A DNA stretch of 43,951 nucleotides, taken from positions 1 through 43,951 of the forward strand of contig DASYUH010000045.1 of NCBI GenBank assembly GCA_036001465.1, in the 5' to 3' direction. The notes under the pieces are model-generated. The model ran no database searches. It saw only the letters and a program-made list of their open reading frames with translations, and was not told the DNA's origin. Of this stretch, positions 39,426-43,951 are shown piece by piece. The translations under genes and the position numbers were made by a program. The number at the start of each line of letters is the position of its first letter. Within the stretch, counting starts at the first letter, position 1. The stretch comes from Candidatus Polarisedimenticolia bacterium (GTDB taxonomy: Bacteria; Acidobacteriota; Polarisedimenticolia; Gp22-AA2).

Positions 39426-40832
39426 ATGCACATCCCGTCGTCCACTCTGGCCGTTCTCCTCGTCGCGTCCTCGCTCGCATCCGTGGTCCCCAAACCGGAT
39501 CGGGACACGATTCCGGAAGAGGTCGCGGCGGCGTTCGGCGCCATCGTCAGCGTGCGCGTCCGTGAAGTGGTGAAGGTCCCGGTGTTCCGCGGCGGCCGCT
39601 TCCTTCGTGAGCCGATCGAGGGGCTGGGAGCCGGCTCGGGCGTGATCGTGTCCGCGGACGGCCTCATCCTGACGAACGCGCACGTCGTGGCCGGCAGCAC
39701 GCAGGTGACGATCGCCGCGCTCGACGGCCGCGAGGTGGGCGCCCGCGTCGTCTCGATCGACGAGGCGTCCGACCTCGCCCTCCTGCGCGCCGAAGGGGGT
39801 CCCTACAAGCCGATCGCCTTCGCCCCCGACCGCCTGCCGGGGCCCGGCGCGCCGCTGTTCGTCCTGGGGAACCGCGGCGACCGCGGGATCGAAGTGGGCT
39901 GGGCCAGGATGGGAGCGCACGCGCGCCTGCGCGCCGGCACCCGGCCGCTCGAGTTCTGGGCCGAGGTCCTCGCGCCGATCGGCCCCGGCAACTCCGGCGG
40001 CGCCCTGGTCGACGAGGCCGGGCACCTGGTCGGCATGCCGAGCCTCCTGATCACCTACACCGAGGAGGCGACCGCCGCCTCGCGCCAGGCCTCCGGCCTG
40101 TTCGTCCCGGCCCGCCACCTGCGCCGCGCCATGCAGAAGATGATCGCGGGCCGCGCGCCGGCCTGGCCGTGGATCGGGATCCTGATGGACGACCCGCTCA
40201 TCGCCCAGAGCGAAGGGCGAGGCTGGGACCCGCAGCGCGGCGCCACCGTGCGCCGGGTGTACTCCGGCAGTCCCGCCGCGGAGGCCGGCCTGCGCCCCGG
40301 AGATCGCGTCGTGTCGGTCGGCACCGTCCCGACACCCGACAACTACGCGGCGCTCGATGCCGTCCTGGACCTGGGCCTCGGCAAGGAGACGACCGTCACG
40401 GTCGAGAGGACGGGGCAGAAGCTCCTCCTCGCCGTCGTGCCGGCGCCCCGGCCGCCCGATCCGCGCCCCGAGCCCCTCGACGACTTCGCGCTGCACACGG
40501 GATTCCGGCTGCAGCCCCGATCCGCCGGCAAGGAAGGCCGGGACACTCTCGCTCTCGCCGGCATGTCCCCGCTGACCCGCAAGGGTCTGCCGGAGTTCGA
40601 GGCGGTCCTGTTCGACGAGCGCCCCGCCCTGGTCTCGATCCTCCCCGGACAGAACGCGCTCGAGGGACAGACGCGGCGCCTGCCGGCTTTGTCGGCTACA
40701 GACCTCGAGTCGATCATCGGGCGCTGTTTCGTCGAAGAGCAGTTCGTCGCCCTGGCGCACTGGGACTTCGACGGCCGCAAGACGCTGGATCGCGCTCACG
40801 TCCATCGCAAGGTGTACCCAGTCGTCCTATGA
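39426..40832 (+). CDS. HtrA/Deg-like trypsin-family protease with PDZ domain
   Basis: The 468-residue exported protein has a short signal peptide. The trypsin-like catalytic triad is His86 (LTNAHVV), Asp116 (ASDLALL) and Ser190 (GPGNSGGAL). A PDZ domain follows at about 255-340 (GATVRRVYSGSPAAEAGLRPGDRVVSVG). The last 120 residues (from DDFALHTGFRLQ) match no domain I recognise and replace the usual second PDZ. HtrA proteins degrade or refold damaged envelope proteins. There is no ribosome site before ATG 39426 and the promoter is only a few bases upstream, suggesting a nearly leaderless mRNA. An intrinsic terminator follows at 40885-40912. Confidence 0.9.
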   Translation: MHIPSSTLAVLLVASSLASVVPKPDRDTIPEEVAAAFGAIVSVRVREVVKVPVFRGGRFLREPIEGLGAGSGVIVSADGLILTNAHVVAGSTQVTIAALDGREVGARVVSIDEASDLALLRAEGGPYKPIAFAPDRLPGPGAPLFVLGNRGDRGIEVGWARMGAHARLRAGTRPLEFWAEVLAPIGPGNSGGALVDEAGHLVGMPSLLITYTEEATAASRQASGLFVPARHLRRAMQKMIAGRAPAWPWIGILMDDPLIAQSEGRGWDPQRGATVRRVYSGSPAAEAGLRPGDRVVSVGTVPTPDNYAALDAVLDLGLGKETTVTVERTGQKLLLAVVPAPRPPDPRPEPLDDFALHTGFRLQPRSAGKEGRDTLALAGMSPLTRKGLPEFEAVLFDERPALVSILPGQNALEGQTRRLPALSATDLESIIGRCFVEEQFVALAHWDFDGRKTLDRAHVHRKVYPVVL

Positions 40833-40884
40833 GATGACCGGTTCGACCAACGCAGTCTCACGGTTTCGCATGCGGTCCGGCTTC

Positions 40885-40912
40885 TGAGATCGCGTCGTAT
40901 CTCATTTTTTTT
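40885..40912 (+). terminator. Intrinsic terminator after the HtrA-like gene
   Basis: TGAGAT (40885-40890), an eight-base loop and ATCTCA (40899-40904) are followed by eight T (40905-40912). An outer GCATGCGG/CCGCATC pairing may extend the structure. It lies 52 bases after the stop. Confidence 0.8.
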
Positions 40913-41265
40913 CCGCATCTTGAACGACTGTCACAACCCCAATCGCCAGTTTTTGACAGTCTCAATTTCCCGGGTTGAGACCGGCCACCGCACGGTTCCG
41001 CAATCGGACGGAATTCCTTAAGTCCTTGAAACAGAAAGGCGTTGGATTTTCGCCGCGGGCGGTGAATCGATCGGCGGCATGCTCGTTGCAGACGACGGCG
41101 CGGAGATGTCTTTGAGTGGGGGTGGAGTGTCGCGCCGCCTCCAGCAAGTGGCGCGTCCGGCTCCTGCGATGGAGACTGGCCATCCTTCTCTGTCGTGACC
41201 CCATCGTCCGCCGTCCATCTCACCCTCCCGGGCATCCGGGGATGGACGGCGGGCGCCCTTCTCCT
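40913..41265. other. Gene-free, relatively AT-rich stretch with two inverted repeats
   Basis: No plausible gene is seen; the open frames on the minus strand have no ribosome site and unnatural composition. Two inverted repeats lie close together: GACTGTCA/TGACAGTC (40926-40933, 40954-40961) and GTCTCAA/TTGAGAC (40959-40965, 40975-40981). They share three bases, so the two hairpins exclude each other in part. The first 120 bases are unusually rich in A and T for this window. Confidence 0.45.
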
Positions 41266-41295
41266 TTGACCTCTATCCCCCCGACCGCATAGAAT
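41266..41295 (+). promoter_or_regulatory. Sigma-70 type promoter predicting a near-leaderless mRNA
   Basis: TTGACC (41266-41271), an 18-base spacer and TAGAAT (41290-41295) give a start near 41302, about five bases before ATG 41307. No ribosome site fits in that space. Confidence 0.6.
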
Positions 41296-41306
41296 CCGGG
41301 CCTGCC

Positions 41307-41957
41307 ATGCGAGGAACGGTCTTCTGGGATGTCGATACTCAGTACGATTTCATCATGCCGGACGGCAAGCTCTACATCCAGGGAGCGGAGACCATCCTGC
41401 CAAGGCTCGCGGCGTTGACCGGTCTCGCCCGTGAGAAGGGAGTCCCGCTCCTCGGCTCGGTCGACTACCACAGCACGGAGGATGCCGAGATCTCGGATGC
41501 GCCGGATTACAAGGACACCTACCCGCCGCACTGCCTGGCCGGCACGGCGGGTCAGGAGCGGGTCGAGGCGACGCGCCCGCGGAAGCCGCTCTGGATCGAC
41601 AGCGCGCCGGAACAGAAAGAGGCGCTGAAGACGAAGGTGCGCCGGCATCTCGAGGGCGGGGGAGAGGTCATCTTCCGGAAGCAGCGCTTCGATGTCTTCA
41701 GCAACCCGAACGTCGACACCGTCCTGGAAGCGGTCCGGCCGGATCGCATCGTCGTCTACGGCGTGGCGCTCGACGTCTGCGACCGCTTCGCCGTCGAGGG
41801 GCTTCTGGCGCTGCGGCGCTACCGGGTGACGCTCGTCGAGGACGCCACGCGCGCCATCCGCCCGGAGGAGGGGGAGAGGCTGGTCCGGGACTGGACGGCG
41901 CGCGGGGTCTCGATCCTGACGACCGGCCAGATCATCGGAGGAGCGCTCGGAGTCTAG
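41307..41957 (+). CDS. Isochorismatase/nicotinamidase family cysteine hydrolase
   Basis: The 216-residue protein has the three catalytic positions of the family: Asp10 (DVDTQYDF), Lys125 (VIFRKQRFDVF) and Cys158 (YGVALDVCDRFAVEGLL). The metal-type loop near residue 50 (GSVDYHSTEDAE) and SNPNVDTVLEAV also fit. Members hydrolyse nicotinamide, isochorismate, ureidoacrylate or similar amides. The cis-peptide region VYGVALDVC is typical. Without neighbours of NAD, siderophore or pyrimidine pathways the substrate stays open; nicotinamide is a fair guess. The mRNA seems to lack a leader. The helicase gene follows 24 bases later and is probably co-transcribed. Confidence 0.88.
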   Translation: MRGTVFWDVDTQYDFIMPDGKLYIQGAETILPRLAALTGLAREKGVPLLGSVDYHSTEDAEISDAPDYKDTYPPHCLAGTAGQERVEATRPRKPLWIDSAPEQKEALKTKVRRHLEGGGEVIFRKQRFDVFSNPNVDTVLEAVRPDRIVVYGVALDVCDRFAVEGLLALRRYRVTLVEDATRAIRPEEGERLVRDWTARGVSILTTGQIIGGALGV

Positions 41958-41981
41958 GAGTTCCAGGAGCCTGTCGCCAGG

Positions 41982-43694
41982 ATGGTAGACGCCCCCAGGA
42001 AGACCGGACGGATTCGGCAGATGCGCGTGGTGGCGATCCGCCCGCGCGGCACGCCGCGCGACGAGCCCCCCCCGATGCCGGTGCGCGCCGCGGGGACCGA
42101 GTTGTCCGCCTTCCCCGAGGTCCCGGTGCCGTTCTCGACGCTCGACCTCCCCGAGCCGATCCTGAAGTCCCTCCAGGCGATGGGGTACGGGCAGGCGACC
42201 GACGTGCAGGCGCGCTCCATCCCCCTGGCGCGGGCCGGCCGCGATCTCATCGTCGAGTCGCGCACCGGGACCGGCAAGACGACCGCCTTCGGCATCCCGA
42301 TCATCGAGAAGGTGGACGCCACGAAGCCCCGGGTGCAGGCGCTGGTCCTCTGCCCGGCGCGCGAGCTGAGCATCCAGGTCTCCGAGGAGCTCGGCCGGCT
42401 GGGGCACCATTCGGGGGTGCGCGCCCTGACCATCTACGGCGGCGATTCGATGTCGCGGCAGCTCGACGGCCTGCGCCGCGGCGCCCACGTCGTGGTCGGC
42501 ACGCCCGGGCGCGTCCTCGATCACCTGCGCCAGGGGACGCTGAAGCTCGACGCCGTGCGCTTCCTCGTCCTCGACGAGGCGGACCGCATGCTCGACATGG
42601 GGTTCGAGAAGGAGGTGCGGCAGATCCTCGACCAGGTGCCGAAGGACCGCCAGACGCTCATGTTCTCGGCCACCATCCCGTCCGCCATCGAGGCGATGGC
42701 CAGCCGCTACCAGCGCGAGCCGGAGCGCCTGATGCTGTCGCAGGACGCCCTCTACGTCACCGACGTGCAGCACCTGTTCTGCATCCTGTCGCGCATGGAC
42801 AAGACGGGGGCGCTGTACCGCCTGATGGAGTACGAGGCCCCCTCCTCGTCGATGATCTTCTGCAACACCCGGGCCGAGACGCGGCTGGTGCAGTCGTACC
42901 TGGCGCTCCGCGGGCTTCCGGTCGCCATGATCTCCTCCGACCTGCCGCAGAAGAAGCGCGAGCAGGTCATGCGCCGCTTCAAGAGCAAGACGCTCAGGCA
43001 CCTGGTCGCCACCGACGTCGCGGCGCGCGGCATCGACATCGAGGACCTGTCGCACGTCTTCATCTATTCGACGCCCGACTCGTCGGACCAGTACATCCAC
43101 CGCGCCGGCCGCACCGGCCGGATCGGCAAGACCGGCCGGGTCATCTCCCTGGTCTCCGCGTTCGACCTGATGAACTTCAACCGGCTGGTGCGGGCCAACC
43201 ATCTGAAGGCCTACGAGATCGACGTGCCCTCCGACGAGGAGGTGGCGCGCCGGAAAGTGAGGCGGATCGTGGACACGCTCAAGGAGCTGGCGGCGAAGCT
43301 CACCACCGCGGAGCGCGCCGAGTACGAGGCGATGGCGCAGGGGATCCTGGACGATGCCGACAAGCTCGCCATCGTCGGTTATCTCTTGAAGACCCACTTC
43401 GAGGAGGAGGCGAAGCGCGGCGTGCTGGACGATGGGGCCGGCGCGGCCGACGAGGATGCCGGCGGCCCGGCAGCCCCCGCGGAGCACTCCCACGGTGCGG
43501 GCGGGCACCATGCTTCCCACGGCGGGCACGGCTCCGGCGGCCATGGCGCAGGCGGCCACGGCGCAGGCGGCCACGGCGGGCCGAGCCAGGGGGGCGGAAC
43601 CACGGGGACGCCGGGGTCGGGCCGCAGGCGCCGGCGCCGCAGGCGCCGCGGTGGTGGCGGTCCTGGAGGAGGCGGCTCGGGGGGCGGCTCGTAG
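41982..43694 (+). CDS. DEAD-box RNA helicase with His/Gly and Arg-rich tail
   Basis: All helicase motifs are present in 570 residues: Q motif (FSTLDLPEPILKSLQAMGY...TDVQ), SRTGTGKT, PARELS, GTPGRVLDHL, LDEADRML, FSATIP, FCNTRAE, ATDVAARGID and YIHRAGRTGRIG. Both RecA-like domains are complete (about residues 50-400). A charged helical region to about 495 follows. The tail has alternating GGHGAGGHG repeats, nine consecutive Arg in GRRRRRRRRRGG, and Gly/Ser at the end, as in RNA-binding tails of RhlE/CsdA-like proteins. It unwinds RNA or remodels ribonucleoproteins. The start at ATG 41982 is probable; ATG 42021 is a shorter option. It follows the hydrolase gene by 24 bases. Confidence 0.93.
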   Translation: MVDAPRKTGRIRQMRVVAIRPRGTPRDEPPPMPVRAAGTELSAFPEVPVPFSTLDLPEPILKSLQAMGYGQATDVQARSIPLARAGRDLIVESRTGTGKTTAFGIPIIEKVDATKPRVQALVLCPARELSIQVSEELGRLGHHSGVRALTIYGGDSMSRQLDGLRRGAHVVVGTPGRVLDHLRQGTLKLDAVRFLVLDEADRMLDMGFEKEVRQILDQVPKDRQTLMFSATIPSAIEAMASRYQREPERLMLSQDALYVTDVQHLFCILSRMDKTGALYRLMEYEAPSSSMIFCNTRAETRLVQSYLALRGLPVAMISSDLPQKKREQVMRRFKSKTLRHLVATDVAARGIDIEDLSHVFIYSTPDSSDQYIHRAGRTGRIGKTGRVISLVSAFDLMNFNRLVRANHLKAYEIDVPSDEEVARRKVRRIVDTLKELAAKLTTAERAEYEAMAQGILDDADKLAIVGYLLKTHFEEEAKRGVLDDGAGAADEDAGGPAAPAEHSHGAGGHHASHGGHGSGGHGAGGHGAGGHGGPSQGGGTTGTPGSGRRRRRRRRRGGGGPGGGGSGGGS

Positions 43695-43951
43695 AGCGCC
43701 TGCGCCCCGGAACCCGCCCGCAGGACCGGAGTCCGGATCCGCTCGAGCCGCGTCCCGCCGCGGCGCATGTTCCAGATTGAATCGGCCCACCTGCTCCGAT
43801 CCGATACACCCGCCGCGCCATCCCTGACGCACTCCCACGGCCCCATCTTCCGATCCGCCTTGATCTTGGAGCGCACGGCGCGTGTCGATGATCCGATCGG
43901 GCACGGGACTTGCTGTGGGGAGCGCCGACGTGGCCGGCCGCCGGAGCGAAG
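43695..43951. other. Right-end stretch without an assigned gene
   Basis: I see no terminator, RNA or coding start that I can defend in the last 257 bases. Open frames on the minus strand here run back through the helicase tail and look like shadows of its Gly/Arg codons. Confidence 0.4.

Noticed and set aside
40858-41235. Small minus-strand open frames in the gap after the HtrA-like gene
   Set aside because: No ribosome site, no recognisable motif, three overlapping frames of similar length, and a strong terminator for the other strand inside.
43300-43904. Minus-strand open frames at the right end
   Set aside because: They read Pro/Arg runs antisense to the helicase's Gly/His/Arg tail and show no start signal or domain.

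Overview
The window is 43,951 bases of GC-rich bacterial DNA with about 35 protein genes, one tRNA, one recognisable riboswitch and several promoters and terminators. Nothing looks like a prophage, plasmid, insertion sequence or CRISPR array. The gene mix suggests a chromosomal segment of a Gram-negative-type, peptide- and amino-acid-consuming heterotroph: large secreted metalloproteases, DUF885, a TonB-C protein, many lipoproteins, DAACS transport, histidine, arginine and branched-chain degradation, and a Ser/Thr kinase with an FHA partner. Acidobacteriota or a neighbouring uncultured soil phylum would fit, but no marker gene settles this, so it is a low-confidence inference.

Layout. 1-384 (-): start of an exported protein that runs off the window, with a good promoter at 561-589. 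762-5470 (-): a six-gene run transcribed from a TATAAT promoter near 5656: C4 zinc-ribbon protein, RNase HI, YggS, DivIVA-domain protein, HutI and a cyclodeaminase. A perfect intrinsic terminator sits in the leader of this run. 5752-9940 (+): a dicarboxylate/amino-acid symporter and two FAD oxidoreductases, meeting a DDAH/arginine-deiminase-like gene (-) and tRNA(CAU) (-). 11112-16452: glutamate dehydrogenase, a TPR protein, a DUF885 lipoprotein and a beta-propeller lipoprotein, then a cold-shock protein. 16661-21624 (-): a YyaL/SPATA20-type thioredoxin protein, a 162-nt element with 20-bp perfect inverted ends, and a coupled kinase-FHA pair. 21865-26523: fused 2-oxoacid dehydrogenase E1, a phosphoesterase, a TlpA-like lipoprotein and a ureohydrolase. 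26596-28234 (-): an Asp-rich calcium-repeat protein and a small zinc protein. 28399-32447 (+): a large metzincin and a DsbA-like lipoprotein.

The most striking locus is 32798-36315 (+). A sigma-54 type -24/-12 promoter precedes a GEMM-I (cyclic-di-GMP-I) aptamer in the leader of a secreted subtilisin-family protease with an inserted beta domain and a C-terminal tail of repeated (S/G)LIWG motifs. The protease is followed one base later by a stand-alone membrane domain of the kind normally found at the N-terminus of GGDEF or HD-GYP proteins. The protease is therefore probably under second-messenger control. In the aptamer, one conserved G-C pair next to the ligand pocket appears to be swapped to C-G, which supports a genuine fold.

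36344-43694 holds a TPR protein, a TonB-C/parvulin/gluzincin fusion, an HtrA-like protease, an isochorismatase-family hydrolase and a DEAD-box helicase with a His/Gly and Arg-rich tail. Several + strand genes appear to use promoters with a TAGAAT -10 box, and some of these imply leaderless or nearly leaderless mRNAs.

Functionally, extracellular proteases and lipoproteins would supply peptides. The amino-acid enzymes (HutI and cyclodeaminase, DDAH/ADI-like, ureohydrolase, glutamate dehydrogenase, 2-oxoacid dehydrogenase E1) would feed carbon and nitrogen into central metabolism.
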